Positions 9,304 to 18,243 are shown, counted from the stretch's first letter. The stretch is 64,000 nt of DNA from Acetobacter malorum (GCF_001580615.1 NZ_LHZC01000050.1:62001-126000); one strand, 5' to 3'. Program-made: numbers and translations. The notes: generated by a model not told the origin, from the sequence alone.

Positions 9304-10115
9304 CCTCACCACCCTCCGCCCAGACCGGTCTGAGTGCCACGCATGTCACGGTGCAGTATGGCAGACGCACCGTGTTGCAGGACGTGACCGCTGGTCCTTT
9401 TAGACCCGGCACCGTTTGCGCGCTGCTGGGGCCAAATGGTGGCGGAAAATCCACCCTCATGCGGGCCATGGCAGGGCTGGTGCCGTCCTCAGCCTGCGTC
9501 ACCCTGAATGGTGTCGAGCTCTCCCGTATGAGCCTGACAGACCGCACTGCGCGATGCCTGTATCTGCCGCAGGCGTTGCCTGCTGCGGTGCATTTGCCAG
9601 TTTTGGAAGCGCTGATAGCGGCCCGTCATACAACTGGCCGCGCCCGCGTTCTTTCGGCCTCAGGCGCGCCGGAAGAAGACGCCATTCAGTCTGCGCTGGA
9701 AAGCCTCACCCTCTTCGGCATTCCACATTTGGCCATGCAAGCCATGGACGAACTTTCCGGCGGCCAGCGGCAACTGGTCGGGCTGGCGCAGGCACTCAGC
9801 CGCAAGCCGGACGCTTTGCTTCTGGATGAACCGCTCAGCGCGCTGGACCTGCACCACCAGTTTGCCGTGATGGAAATTCTGCGTCGGGAAAGCGCTGCCC
9901 ATCAGCTTGTCACAGTGCTGGTGCTGCATGACCTGAACATTGCCCTGAACATGACGGACTTTGTGACGGTGCTGCATGACGGCCAGATGGTTGCCTCCGG
10001 CCCACCTGCTGCGGTGCTGACCCCGGACCTGCTGCGCGAGGTTTATCGCGTCCACGCCCGTGTGGAAGAAGGCGCGGACGGCAGGAAGTTTGTCAGCGTG
10101 GATGGCATTGCGTGA
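9300..10115 (+). CDS. ABC transporter ATP-binding protein, FecE/FhuC type
   Basis: 271-residue cytoplasmic ATPase that energises the FecCD permease encoded immediately upstream. Walker A GPNGGGKST at ~43-51, ABC signature LSGGQRQLVGLAQ at ~155-167, Walker B ALLLDEPLSALDL at ~174-186, and the H-loop histidine in VLVLHDLNIAL. Its start overlaps the permease stop by ATGA, giving translational coupling. The gene is convergent with selO, and only 10 bases separate the two stops, with no clear terminator between them. Confidence 0.9.
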   Translation: MTSPPSAQTGLSATHVTVQYGRRTVLQDVTAGPFRPGTVCALLGPNGGGKSTLMRAMAGLVPSSACVTLNGVELSRMSLTDRTARCLYLPQALPAAVHLPVLEALIAARHTTGRARVLSASGAPEEDAIQSALESLTLFGIPHLAMQAMDELSGGQRQLVGLAQALSRKPDALLLDEPLSALDLHHQFAVMEILRRESAAHQLVTVLVLHDLNIALNMTDFVTVLHDGQMVASGPPAAVLTPDLLREVYRVHARVEEGADGRKFVSVDGIA

Positions 10116-10125
10116 GGTCTTCGCC

Positions 10126-11589
10126 TCAGGTTCCGCAAAATGTATGGCGCACCCGCTCACTGGCCTGTGCCGGGCGGGCATAGGCTTCTTTGCCGGGCTG
10201 GTCGTCATACGGGCGGGTGCAAACGGCAAGCAAGTCTTCAAACAGCGAGAAATCACTCTCCTCCACTGCCGCCTTGATCATGGCTTCCACCAGATGGTTC
10301 CGGGGGATAAAGGCTGGGTTCACCTGCTTCATGGCGTTTATGCGGGTTGAGACGGAGACGCCCCCCTCCTGCGCCAGACGCTGCCGCCAGCGTTCAAGCC
10401 AAGCTTCAAACCCGGCGAGAGGCTCGGGCACTCCCTGCCCGCTTATCGCGCCCTCGGAGCTAAGGGCGCGGAAGGTTTGCGTAAAGTCCGCCTCTTCCGC
10501 CTGCATCGTCTCCAGCAAGCTGCGCAGCAGGCCGGCATCCTCCGGTTGCACCGTGTTCAGCCCCAGCTTGGCCCGCAGACCAGCCAGATAGGTTTGCTGA
10601 AAACGTCCTTCAAACGTCGCCAGAGCCTGCTGCGCCACAGGAACGGCCTGTTCTTCATCCTCTGCCAGTAACGGCAAGAGCGCTTCTGCCAGACGGGTCA
10701 GGTTCCACAGGGCCATACTGGGCTGATTGCCATACGCGTAGCGGCCGCGTTCATCAATGAAGCTGAACACCGTGGCCGTGTCATACTGCTCCATAAAGGC
10801 GCAGGGGCCGTAATCAATCGTCTCGCCAGAGATTGCCATATTATCGGTATTCATCACGCCATGAATGAAGCCTTTGAGCATCCACTGAGCGACCAGATCA
10901 GCCTGTGCGGCAATCACCTGTTCCAGCAAGGCCAGATAGGGAACGGGAGCCTGTGCGGCATCAGGGTAATGGCGGGCTATGGCGTAGTCAGCCAGCAGCC
11001 GCAGGCCTGCAAGATCCTGACGGGCTGCAAAAAACTGGAACGTTCCCACTCGTATGTGGCTGGCGGCCACGCGGGTAATCACAGCCCCCGGCAGAGGGGT
11101 TTCACGCATCACACGCTCGCCAGTCACCACAGCGGCCAGAGAGCGGGTTGTGGGGATCCCCATCGCCGCCATGGCCTCGCTCACCACATATTCCCGCAGC
11201 ACGGGGCCAAGTGCGGCGCGCCCGTCACCCCGGCGCGAATAGGCGGTGCGGCCTGAGCCTTTCAGCTGAATTTCGCGCACGTGCCCTCTGGCGTCCGTCA
11301 CATCCCCCAGCAGAAGCGCCCGACCATCCCCCAGCTGCGGCACGAAATGCCCGAACTGATGCCCGGCATAAGCCAGCGCAAGCGGCTGCACCCCCTCTGG
11401 CATATGAGAGCCGGAGAGCATGGCGACCCCCTCCGGCCCGGAAAGCCAGACCGGATCCAGCCCCAGAGATTTGGCCAGAGGCACATTCAGTTTGATCAGC
11501 TGCGGTGCCGCAACGGGCGAGAGCGCTGCAGAGGCATAAAAATGGTCAGGCAACTGGCTGTAGGTTTGCCGCAGAGAAAAGGAGGTCAT
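10126..11589 (-). CDS. selO: Protein adenylyltransferase SelO (YdiU/UPF0061)
   Basis: 487-residue pseudokinase-fold protein of the SelO family, which transfers AMP to Ser/Thr/Tyr of target proteins in redox homeostasis. Family signatures include QFGHFVPQLGDGRALLLG, LKGSGRTAYSRRGDGRAAL, REYVVSEAMAAMGIPTTRSL and the late HGVMNTDNMAISGETIDYGPCAFM, which contains the catalytic-loop Asn and the metal Asp. The C-terminus ends in FCGT, so a Cys sits near the end as in other bacterial members. I start at ATG 11589 because AAGGGC lies ~7 bases upstream; in-frame ATG 11604 and GTG 11610 are alternatives. Confidence 0.92.
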   Translation of the reverse strand: MTSFSLRQTYSQLPDHFYASAALSPVAAPQLIKLNVPLAKSLGLDPVWLSGPEGVAMLSGSHMPEGVQPLALAYAGHQFGHFVPQLGDGRALLLGDVTDARGHVREIQLKGSGRTAYSRRGDGRAALGPVLREYVVSEAMAAMGIPTTRSLAAVVTGERVMRETPLPGAVITRVAASHIRVGTFQFFAARQDLAGLRLLADYAIARHYPDAAQAPVPYLALLEQVIAAQADLVAQWMLKGFIHGVMNTDNMAISGETIDYGPCAFMEQYDTATVFSFIDERGRYAYGNQPSMALWNLTRLAEALLPLLAEDEEQAVPVAQQALATFEGRFQQTYLAGLRAKLGLNTVQPEDAGLLRSLLETMQAEEADFTQTFRALSSEGAISGQGVPEPLAGFEAWLERWRQRLAQEGGVSVSTRINAMKQVNPAFIPRNHLVEAMIKAAVEESDFSLFEDLLAVCTRPYDDQPGKEAYARPAQASERVRHTFCGT

Positions 11590-11802
11590 GCAAAGGCCCT
11601 TCATGGTCACAGCCAGTGGGGAAAAATCCGGGTCTGGCGCGCAGGAAACAGCCAGACCGCAAGCGTGAAGCTGATATGGGGACGATGGCCCTGCTCTGGC
11701 AACACACTTATGATCATGTTATTTAACCGCCACCATCGCAACAAACCCTGTCAATGCAGGCACAGACACACTGCACAGCAGGCCGCGGAGACGCCAGACG
11801 TT

Positions 11803-12900
11803 ATGAGCACCCCTACCAAGACCGCTTTCCAGATTACGCCAAAAGCCGACCGGGTCTCCCCGGAAGAGCGGGCCGCCCTGCTTGCCAACCCCGGTTTTGG
11901 CCGCGTCTTTTCCGAACATATGGCCGTTGTCACCTACACGGAAGGCAAGGGCTGGCACACACCGCAGATCCTGCCGCGCGGGCCGCTGACGCTGGACCCG
12001 GCTGCCTCTGTCCTGCACTACGCGCAGGAAATTTTTGAAGGCATGAAGGCTTACCGCGCCCCCAATGGTGACGCCCTGCTGTTCCGCCCGGATGCCAATG
12101 CCCGCCGCTTCCGCCATTCTGCGGAACGCATGGCAATGGCGCAGCTGCCGGAAGAGCTGTTTCTGGATGCCGTGACGCAGCTCGTCACCATCGACAAGGA
12201 CTGGATCCCGGCGGCTGACGTTGGCACGCTGTATATCCGCCCCTTTATGATTGCGACGGAAGCTGCTCTGGGTGTGAAGCCTGCTGCGGAATTCAAGTTT
12301 TTGGTCATTGCCTGCGCAGCCGGGGAATATTTCTCCAAGGATGCTGGCCCGGTGAGCGTGTGGGTGGAAGAACGCACGGTGCGCGCCTCCCGCGGCGGCA
12401 CGGGTGAAGCCAAATGCGGTGGCAACTATGCAGCCAGCCTCACGGCCCAGATGGAAGCCAAGGACCATGGCTGCCATCAGGTGCTGTTCCTGGATGCGGT
12501 TGAGCGCAAATGGATTGAGGAAATGGGCGGCATGAACATCGTGATGGTGTTTGATGACGGCACCATCCTGACCCCCCCGCTGGAAGGCACCATTCTGCGC
12601 GGCATTACCCGGGATTCCCTGCTGACGCTGGCACGCGATAAAGGCCTGACGGTGCGTGAAGAACCCTATGCGATTGACCAGCTTTACGCCGATGCCAAAT
12701 CCGGCCACCTGAAAGAAGTGTTTGCCTGCGGCACGGCTGCGGTTGTGACCCCCATCGGCACGCTGAAAAGCGCTGAAGGCACCTGCGTAATCAACGAGGG
12801 CAAAACCGGAGACATCACCACGGCCCTGCGCAAAGCCCTGTGTGACATCCAGTATGGCCGCGCGAATGATGAGCATGACTGGGTAAAGCGAGTTTCCTAA
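11803..12900 (+). CDS. ilvE: Branched-chain amino acid aminotransferase
   Basis: 365-residue class IV (fold-type IV) PLP aminotransferase of the longer BCAT type, interconverting Leu/Ile/Val and their 2-oxo acids. The substrate-binding motif LHYAQEIFEGMKAYR lies at ~76-90, the PLP lysine in AKCGGNYAASL at ~205, and the family segment GGMNIVMVFDDGTILTPPL near ~245. ATG 11803 gives the expected N-terminus (MSTPTKTAFQITP); the open frame upstream of it overlaps selO and is not BCAT-like. A rho-independent terminator follows at 12931-12967. Confidence 0.95.
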   Translation: MSTPTKTAFQITPKADRVSPEERAALLANPGFGRVFSEHMAVVTYTEGKGWHTPQILPRGPLTLDPAASVLHYAQEIFEGMKAYRAPNGDALLFRPDANARRFRHSAERMAMAQLPEELFLDAVTQLVTIDKDWIPAADVGTLYIRPFMIATEAALGVKPAAEFKFLVIACAAGEYFSKDAGPVSVWVEERTVRASRGGTGEAKCGGNYAASLTAQMEAKDHGCHQVLFLDAVERKWIEEMGGMNIVMVFDDGTILTPPLEGTILRGITRDSLLTLARDKGLTVREEPYAIDQLYADAKSGHLKEVFACGTAAVVTPIGTLKSAEGTCVINEGKTGDITTALRKALCDIQYGRANDEHDWVKRVS

Positions 12901-12930
12901 CCTCCTTCCTGCTTTTTCCGCACTTTTTAA

Positions 12931-12967
12931 TCCCGCCCGGAACAGTGTTTCCCGGCGGGATTTTTTT
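12931..12967 (+). terminator. Rho-independent terminator of ilvE
   Basis: Inverted repeat TCCCGCCcGG ... CCcGGCGGGA (12931-12940 and 12951-12960) with a 10-base loop, followed directly by seven T residues. Located 30 bases after the ilvE stop. Confidence 0.9.
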
Positions 12968-12995
12968 ATGCCGAAAGTGGGCAGGATCTTTTTAT

Positions 12996-13040
12996 AAACC
13001 ACTACCTTGCAATAAATGGTTCTGGTTTGTATTGAATAGC
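12996..13040 (+). promoter_or_regulatory. Candidate PadR-controlled promoter with operator dyad
   Basis: A near-symmetric dyad with arms AAACCAnnACC (12996-13006) and GGTnnTGGTTT (13018-13028), separated by 11 bases. It overlaps a promoter-like pair, TTGCAA at 13007-13012 and TATTGA at 13030-13035, with 17-base spacing and a TG just before the -10. Position upstream of the padR gene suggests autoregulation. The dyad is seen; the regulator match is inferred. Confidence 0.45.
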
Positions 13041-13113
13041 TATCGACAGCCACCAGCGAGTCGTCTGCTTCTGCCAAATGCAGGCAGCAGGCCCCTCCGG
13101 AACAGGAAAAACC

Positions 13114-13521
13114 GTGGAACCCAACCTTGTTCAGTTCAAGAAAGGCGTGCTGGAGCTGTGTGTGCTTGCCCTTCTCTCCCGGACAGATTCATACGGTTAT
13201 GACATTGCCAGCCGCTTGTCTGAGGCCATTGATATGGGGGAAGGCACCATCTATCCGCTCATGCGGCGGATGCAGAAAGATGGTCTTGTCTCAACCTATT
13301 TTGTGGAATCATCCTCAGGGCCGCCCCGCAAATATTATGCGCTGACAGAGCATGGCCGCCAGAGCCTGAACAGCCAGCGCACGGCATGGACCGCCTTTAC
13401 AAAAGCCGTCCACGCCATTCTGGGGTCTGACGATACAGCACCCGCCGCCGCTTCCACCGAACCCTCTCCTACCCCCACCACTCTGACGGTGCAGAAAACC
13501 GTAAGGAACACAAAGGCATGA
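13114..13521 (+). CDS. PadR-family transcriptional regulator
   Basis: 135-residue winged-helix repressor of the PadR family. N-terminal segment LVQFKKGVLELCVLALLSRTDSYGYDI is the classic PadR helix 1-2, followed by the recognition helix and wing (GEGTIYPLMRRMQKDGLV, GPPRKYYALTEHGRQSL). GTG 13114 is preferred because AGGAA precedes it at good spacing; ATG 13078, in frame, has no ribosome-binding site and would add 12 unlike residues. First gene of a three-gene operon: its stop overlaps the next start by ATGA. PadR-HAAS-DUF2807/4097 operons are widespread and thought to respond to envelope stress or ligands; the ligand here is unknown. Confidence 0.88.
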   Translation: MEPNLVQFKKGVLELCVLALLSRTDSYGYDIASRLSEAIDMGEGTIYPLMRRMQKDGLVSTYFVESSSGPPRKYYALTEHGRQSLNSQRTAWTAFTKAVHAILGSDDTAPAAASTEPSPTPTTLTVQKTVRNTKA

Positions 13522-14090
13522 ACAGCAGACAGATGTTCCTGGACCAGTTGCGCGCAGGGTTAAAAGGTCTGCCGCGTTCTGTTGTTGAGGATATTCTTGC
13601 CGAATATACCGCGCATTTTGACGAAGGTCGTGCTGCTGGCCGTTCTGACGGTGAGATTGCCGCCGCTCTGGGCGACCCGGGCCGGCTGGCGCGGGAAGTG
13701 CGGGCCGAAACCGGTGTGCGTCGGTGGGAAGATGAACGGAGCCTGAGCAACGCGCTGGGCGCGATTGTGGGCATTCTTGGGCTTGCGGCGCTGGACCTTC
13801 TGGTCGTGCTGCCTGTGCTGATGACGGTGGGCTCCGTGGACCTCGCGTTCTTCATTGCCGGGGCCTGCATCTGTCTGGCAGGCAGCCTGATGCTGCCATT
13901 TGCGTTGATCAACATGCTGCCGGGGTTCGATGGAGACTGGCTTCAGGGCCTGCTGATCAGCCTTGGCATGGCCAGTGGCGGGGCTTCGATTGTGGCGATG
14001 TGTGCCCTCTTTACCATCGGTACGCTTAACCTGCTCATTCGCTATGGCCGCGCCCATTACCGCCTGATTGCCAAAGCCAACCCCTCCTGA
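13518..14090 (+). CDS. HAAS-domain (DUF1700) membrane protein
   Basis: 190-residue protein. The N-terminal ~65 residues form the HAAS domain (FLDQLRAGLKGLPRSVVEDILAEY, then EGRAAGRSDGEIAAALGDPGRLA), a helical module nearly always paired with PadR regulators. About four hydrophobic segments follow (from ~77 to ~175), so the rest is inner membrane. It starts at ATGA overlapping the padR stop and ends 27 bases before the DUF2807 gene. Role inferred from family: sensor or partner in the PadR-controlled envelope module. Confidence 0.85.
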   Translation: MNSRQMFLDQLRAGLKGLPRSVVEDILAEYTAHFDEGRAAGRSDGEIAAALGDPGRLAREVRAETGVRRWEDERSLSNALGAIVGILGLAALDLLVVLPVLMTVGSVDLAFFIAGACICLAGSLMLPFALINMLPGFDGDWLQGLLISLGMASGGASIVAMCALFTIGTLNLLIRYGRAHYRLIAKANPS

Positions 14091-14117
14091 TCCGCCTGTC
14101 CTTCAAGGAATTTCATC

Positions 14118-14909
14118 ATGATCCGTGGCATTACAATGATCGCGCTGGGCGGCGCTGCCCTTTCCGCTCTTTGCTTTGGGACGGCAGCATCCCGTGGGCC
14201 TGTCCTCTTCCCGGCCACAAAATGGACAGTTGACTGGACGGGTACCGAAGCCGCAGGCCCAACCCAGACGCGCACGCTGGACTGGCAGGGCAGCAACGCT
14301 CTGACCCTCAATCTGCCCGCACAGATTATCTATAAGCAGGGGGACAAACCGAGCATAACCGTAAGGGGTTCGGAAAAGCTGGTAGAGCGTGTCAGCCTGA
14401 AAAATAACACGCTGGATATTTCAGAAAGCAAAAGCCACCATATCTTTTGGCGAAACAGTTCACTGACCATCATCATCACGGCCCCGGCACTCAATACGCT
14501 CACGCTGAATGGCTTTGGCTCTCTTGATCTGCAGAATTACCAGCAGCCGCATCTGGACCTCACCATCAACGGCGCTGCCAGCGTGAAAGCCCATGGCCAT
14601 ACGGACAGCCTTAAACTGGCCATTGATGGCGCAGCCTCTGTCAATCTGTCCGACCTGACACTCTCTGACCTTGATCTGTCTATGGATGGAGCCGGGTCTG
14701 TCAAAGCCGGACCGACGGGGCGGGTTAAAGTGTCCATAGATGGGGCGGGGTCCGTCAAACTCACCAACACGCCGCAGTCTCTGGCACAGCGGATCGACGG
14801 CATTGGCTCGGTCTCACTCCCGCACGACACAGCAAAACCTGCGCCCAAAACCGCTCCGCAGTCTGACAAAGACAGTGACGGCGAGGAGAATGAGGATTTG
14901 TCCTTCTAA
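14118..14909 (+). CDS. Exported DUF2807 (head-GIN/auto-transporter adhesin-like) protein
   Basis: 263-residue protein with an N-terminal hydrophobic export segment (MIRGITMIALGGAALSALCFG) and a beta-helical body of repeated strands with turns such as NGFGSLD, NGAASVK, DGAASVN, DGAGSVK and DGIGSVS, typical of DUF2807/DUF4097. The C-terminus (from ~240) is short, charged and low-complexity. Third gene of the PadR operon, followed by a terminator. Such proteins are predicted to sit in the periplasm or at the cell surface; no biochemical role is established. Confidence 0.82.
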   Translation: MIRGITMIALGGAALSALCFGTAASRGPVLFPATKWTVDWTGTEAAGPTQTRTLDWQGSNALTLNLPAQIIYKQGDKPSITVRGSEKLVERVSLKNNTLDISESKSHHIFWRNSSLTIIITAPALNTLTLNGFGSLDLQNYQQPHLDLTINGAASVKAHGHTDSLKLAIDGAASVNLSDLTLSDLDLSMDGAGSVKAGPTGRVKVSIDGAGSVKLTNTPQSLAQRIDGIGSVSLPHDTAKPAPKTAPQSDKDSDGEENEDLSF

Positions 14910-14939
14910 AAACAGAAGGCATCGTGCTTCACCGCGCAA

Positions 14940-14970
14940 CAGGCTGGCACCGGGTGTCAGCCTGTTTTTT
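14940..14970 (+). terminator. Rho-independent terminator of the PadR operon
   Basis: CAGGCTG at 14940-14946 pairs with CAGCCTG at 14958-14964, with an inner CAC/GTG extension, followed by six T residues. It stands between the convergent DUF2807 and SMR genes. Confidence 0.85.
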
Positions 14971-14984
14971 CATGGCCTGTGGGT

Positions 14985-15329
14985 TCAGACAGACTTTGAG
15001 AGCAGGTTGATCACCAGCACCCCGGCCATAATCAGCGCAATGCCCGCAAGGGCTGGCAGGTCCAGTGACTGTCTGAAAACCGTCGCACCAATGAGCGACA
15101 CAAGCACAATCCCCACACCGGACCAGATGGCATAAACCACCCCGACCGGAATGGTCTTGATGGGGAGGGACAGGAAGTAGAAAGCCACCCCATAGCCCAG
15201 CAGGCTAATGACACCGGGCAGGCGTTTTTCAAAACCATGAGACGCGGTCAGGCAGGAGGTTGCAAACACCTCGGCGAGGATGGCCACCGCCAGATAGAGA
15301 TAGGGTTTACCGGGCACGCGTGACCTCAC
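14985..15329 (-). CDS. Small multidrug resistance (SMR) efflux protein, EmrE-like
   Basis: 114-residue four-helix inner-membrane proton/drug antiporter. It matches EmrE closely in pattern: LAVAILAEVFATS carries the essential membrane Glu (~residue 20), YAIWSGVGIVLVSLIG is the helix 3 signature, and the end is LDLPALAGIALIMAGVLVINLLS. GTG 15329 gives this length; GTG 15317 (VPGKPYLYL) matches the EmrE N-terminus better and is a real alternative. Divergent from the RND efflux operon. It probably exports quaternary cations or similar compounds. Confidence 0.9.
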   Translation of the reverse strand: MRSRVPGKPYLYLAVAILAEVFATSCLTASHGFEKRLPGVISLLGYGVAFYFLSLPIKTIPVGVVYAIWSGVGIVLVSLIGATVFRQSLDLPALAGIALIMAGVLVINLLSKSV

Positions 15330-15430
15330 CAGACAGAAAACAAAAAGCGCCGCACGCGCCGCGCAGACCCTGCCAGACAGCAGGGAAAACAGGCAAGAGC
15401 ATGACCTGAAAGGAATGCACCCCTCACGGC

Positions 15431-15466
15431 GTGTTCAGCTTCCTGTCAGGTTCAGGCTCTATGCAG
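15431..15466 (+). promoter_or_regulatory. Candidate regulatory region of the RND operon
   Basis: Two direct GTTCAG copies (15433-15438 and 15450-15455, 17 bases start to start) flank the palindrome CCTGTCAGG (15442-15450). Located about 90-100 bases before the outer-membrane channel gene. Direct repeats at such spacing would suit an OmpR-type regulator like the one encoded at the end of this operon, but this is inference from arrangement. Confidence 0.25.
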
Positions 15467-15538
15467 GTGCTCATCCTCATCTGGCGTGTGCCATGCCAGA
15501 GGGAGCAACCATGTTCAGACCCGGGTGTATGGTATTTG

Positions 15539-16987
15539 ATGAAGCCCTCTCGCTGTTGCTTAGTTCTGCTGATGGCACTCAGCCTTCCGTATCCGGCCCA
15601 TGCACAGAGTGTTTCCGCTTCACTCAACGTGGATGCCTCCCCTCGTGAGCGCCTCTCCTTCCCCGAGGCCCTTGCCCTGGCATGGGCGCAGGACCCGCTC
15701 CGCTCGGAACTGGGCACCAACCGCCGCTCTGCCGAAGCCCGGGCCAGAGCTGCCGGAAGCTGGTTTGCTGGTGGCCCGTCCCTCTCCGGCTCTTATTTTG
15801 ATGATCACGCCATAGGCTCCAACCTTGGCTACACCACCTATCAAGGCGGCGTGAGTGTGCCACTCTGGCTGCCGGGGCAAGGCAACGCCACCCGCAAGCT
15901 GGCCCGCGCAGATGCGGAAACCGCTGCTGAACGCAGCAGTGCTGAGCATATGGCCCTCGCCGTCCGCCTGCTGGACGCTTCCGCCGCCGTCCTGCTGGCG
16001 CGTAAGCGCGTGGCCACCACGCTGGCGCTATCCAGCGCTGCCGCCCGCCTGCGCACCAATGTTGCCCGTGCAGCCCACACGGGGGAGATGACGCAGGCCG
16101 ACCAGCAGATGGCGGAAGCCGCACTCGCCTCAGCTCAAACCGATGCCGCCATGGCGCAGGAGGAAGCCCAGACGGCTACCGCCGGACTGGTGACATTGCT
16201 GGGCTCTCCGGTTGTGCCGGACCTTCTGGCGTTTTCCGCACCGCAAAGTGCTGAGCAAAAACTTGTGGCTCACACGGTGGAAGAGAATGACCCGCGCGTG
16301 CGGACGGCGCAAAAAGAAACCGCCGCAGCCCGTGCGGATCTGGTTCTGGCCCGTCGCTCCTTCATGCCCAACCCGGAAATTGGCGTAGGAGCGCTTCATG
16401 AAAAACAATATGGCAGCCCGTGGGATAGCCGCGTGGGCGTGAACTTCACCATGCCTCTGCCCAGTGCCGTGCATAATGCGCCCCTGCTTGCAGAAGCCCG
16501 CAACCGCGTGGCGGCAGCAGAAACGCAGGAAACACTGGCCCGCCGCATGGTGCGGCAGGAGCTGGTGCAAATCCGCGCCCGTCTGGCCTCGGCCTCTGCC
16601 GCTCTGAAGAGTGCTCAGACTGCCGCCCAGCAACTGGACCGCCGGACGGACCTGATGGAACGCTCCTGGAAACTCCAGGAAAACTCGCTGGATGATGCGC
16701 TCCGGGCCAGACAGGCCGCCTATACGGCTGATCTGGTAAGAGATCGCGCGGAAATCCTCTGGCATAGCGCCATTCTGCGCGCCCTGATTGCCGCAGGAGC
16801 AATACCGGGGCTGGAGCAGGCACCCATCGCACGGCCTCAGCAGGCCGCAACACTGGTTGTGCCCGTAACAGCAGAGACCGACCATATGAACGACGACGCC
16901 CCTCCGCATACACGGCAACCGGGGGAAGCGCTCCGTATCCCGGACATGGTCTCTGCCCCACGCAGTAGCGGGGCACCCATGCCATGA
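15539..16987 (+). CDS. Outer-membrane efflux channel, TolC/CzcC family
   Basis: 482-residue TolC-superfamily protein, the outer-membrane exit duct of an RND tripartite pump. ATG 15539 yields a clear Sec signal peptide (MKPSRCCLVLLMALSLPYPAHAQ), which the longer open frame would bury. Two OEP repeats of long alpha-helix rich in Ala/Gln/Glu follow (~45-245 and ~265-455), with strands such as GGPSLSGSYFDDHAIGS and NPEIGVGALHEKQYGSPWDSRVGV. First gene of the efflux operon; its TGA overlaps the first possible ATG of the adaptor (ATGA at 16984). Confidence 0.9.
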   Translation: MKPSRCCLVLLMALSLPYPAHAQSVSASLNVDASPRERLSFPEALALAWAQDPLRSELGTNRRSAEARARAAGSWFAGGPSLSGSYFDDHAIGSNLGYTTYQGGVSVPLWLPGQGNATRKLARADAETAAERSSAEHMALAVRLLDASAAVLLARKRVATTLALSSAAARLRTNVARAAHTGEMTQADQQMAEAALASAQTDAAMAQEEAQTATAGLVTLLGSPVVPDLLAFSAPQSAEQKLVAHTVEENDPRVRTAQKETAAARADLVLARRSFMPNPEIGVGALHEKQYGSPWDSRVGVNFTMPLPSAVHNAPLLAEARNRVAAAETQETLARRMVRQELVQIRARLASASAALKSAQTAAQQLDRRTDLMERSWKLQENSLDDALRARQAAYTADLVRDRAEILWHSAILRALIAAGAIPGLEQAPIARPQQAATLVVPVTAETDHMNDDAPPHTRQPGEALRIPDMVSAPRSSGAPMP

Positions 16988-18243
16988 TTATGCGCCCCCC
17001 TGCCCCACACACCACACTCTCTGCCAGCAGAACGGCGTTGCTTTACAACCACTCATTTTTTCAAAAACTGAAATTTTCACGCATGAAATCTCTAGCCGCG
17101 GTTTTGTTTGGCCTGACAGCTCTCCCTATGCCGGCTCTGGCGGAGGGGACGCCTTTGCCACCTCTCACACTCTCCGCTGAGGCCATTCGGAATGAGGGGG
17201 TTCATGTCGTTCCTGTCACGCAAGGCACACTGGCGCATATGCTGCCGGCCATGGCCCGCGTGCTGCCGGATACAACGCGCACCGTCACGCTCCATACGGC
17301 GGGCGATGGGAAAGTGCTTTCTGTGCTTGTTTTGCCGGGGCAGACCGTAAAAACGGGCCAGCCTTTGCTGACGTATCAGAACCACACGCTGCATCTGGCC
17401 CGCCTGCAGGACGCCCAGACACGGGCCGCCCTTGCCGCCGCCAGCGCAGACCGCGCCAATGCGGCTGCTGCGTATGAACGGGCTCGCGCACTGGCAGGCA
17501 CGACCGTCTCGATTGGGGAAACACGCCGCCGGCTGGCTGTGCTGAAAGACACCCAGAATACCGTAGCAACCCATGAGGCAGAACTGGGCGTGCTGGCCCA
17601 TCGCCTGCAGGAAGAATATACCTCCCCCACGGAAACACATGGTGAGGATGAAACCTCGACCATCATTTCCCCCATGGATGGAACCGTCACACAGGTTGAA
17701 ACAGCAGTAGCGGCAGACGTCTCCCCACCTGTGCCTCTTCTGACCGTCAGTGACACCGCCCATGTCTGGGTTGTTTCAGACGTGCCGCCACAGGATGCGC
17801 AACGGCTTGTGCCGGGCGGCAGGCAGGAGAGCTTTTTTGCATCCACGGGTGACACACCCCCGTCCCCGCCCCTGCACTCCACCATTGAAACCATTGATAC
17901 TGCGGCCGACCCGACAACAGGGCTGGTGCATGTCCTCAGCCGTGTTGCCAATCCGGCCGGACAGTTGCGCCCCGGCACAATGCTGAACAGCCTTTTGCAA
18001 ACCGCACAGACAGGGTCCGGCCTTATTGTACCGGCGCAGGCCGTTCAGACTCTTGGTGATCAGACTGTCGTTTTTGTGCAAACCGCACCAGACCATTTCC
18101 AGCCAACCCCGGTCCGTATCGGGATGGAGGAGAATGACAAAACCCTTGTTCTGTCAGGCCTGAAAAATGGTGATCAGGTTGTGAGTGATGGGAGTCTGGC
18201 GCTGAAAGCCATGGTCATTCTGCCCGGTATGGATGCGGACTAA
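16984..18243 (+). CDS. RND efflux periplasmic adaptor (HlyD/CzcB family)
   Basis: 419 residues as written. A Sec signal peptide (MKSLAAVLFGLTALPMPALAEG) begins at ATG 17083, so the mature adaptor may really start there (386 residues); ATG 16984 overlaps the channel-gene stop by ATGA. The body has the half-lipoyl motif around VLVLPGQTVKTGQPLLTYQN, a coiled-coil hairpin (~135-210), the second lipoyl half IISPMDGTVTQVETAV, and a beta-barrel region. No His- or Met-rich metal-binding N-terminal extension is visible. It links the pump and channel of this operon. Confidence 0.88.
   Translation: MIMRPPAPHTTLSASRTALLYNHSFFQKLKFSRMKSLAAVLFGLTALPMPALAEGTPLPPLTLSAEAIRNEGVHVVPVTQGTLAHMLPAMARVLPDTTRTVTLHTAGDGKVLSVLVLPGQTVKTGQPLLTYQNHTLHLARLQDAQTRAALAAASADRANAAAAYERARALAGTTVSIGETRRRLAVLKDTQNTVATHEAELGVLAHRLQEEYTSPTETHGEDETSTIISPMDGTVTQVETAVAADVSPPVPLLTVSDTAHVWVVSDVPPQDAQRLVPGGRQESFFASTGDTPPSPPLHSTIETIDTAADPTTGLVHVLSRVANPAGQLRPGTMLNSLLQTAQTGSGLIVPAQAVQTLGDQTVVFVQTAPDHFQPTPVRIGMEENDKTLVLSGLKNGDQVVSDGSLALKAMVILPGMDAD

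Noticed and set aside
11719-13077. 452-codon minus-strand frame opposite ilvE
   Set aside because: Shadow of ilvE that would also cross its terminator and the padR promoter; no domain.
15415-15648. 77-codon plus-strand frame beginning before the efflux channel gene
   Set aside because: It runs out of frame into the channel gene and lacks a domain; the GAGGGAG at ~15500 precedes an out-of-frame ATG and could at most give a short leader peptide.
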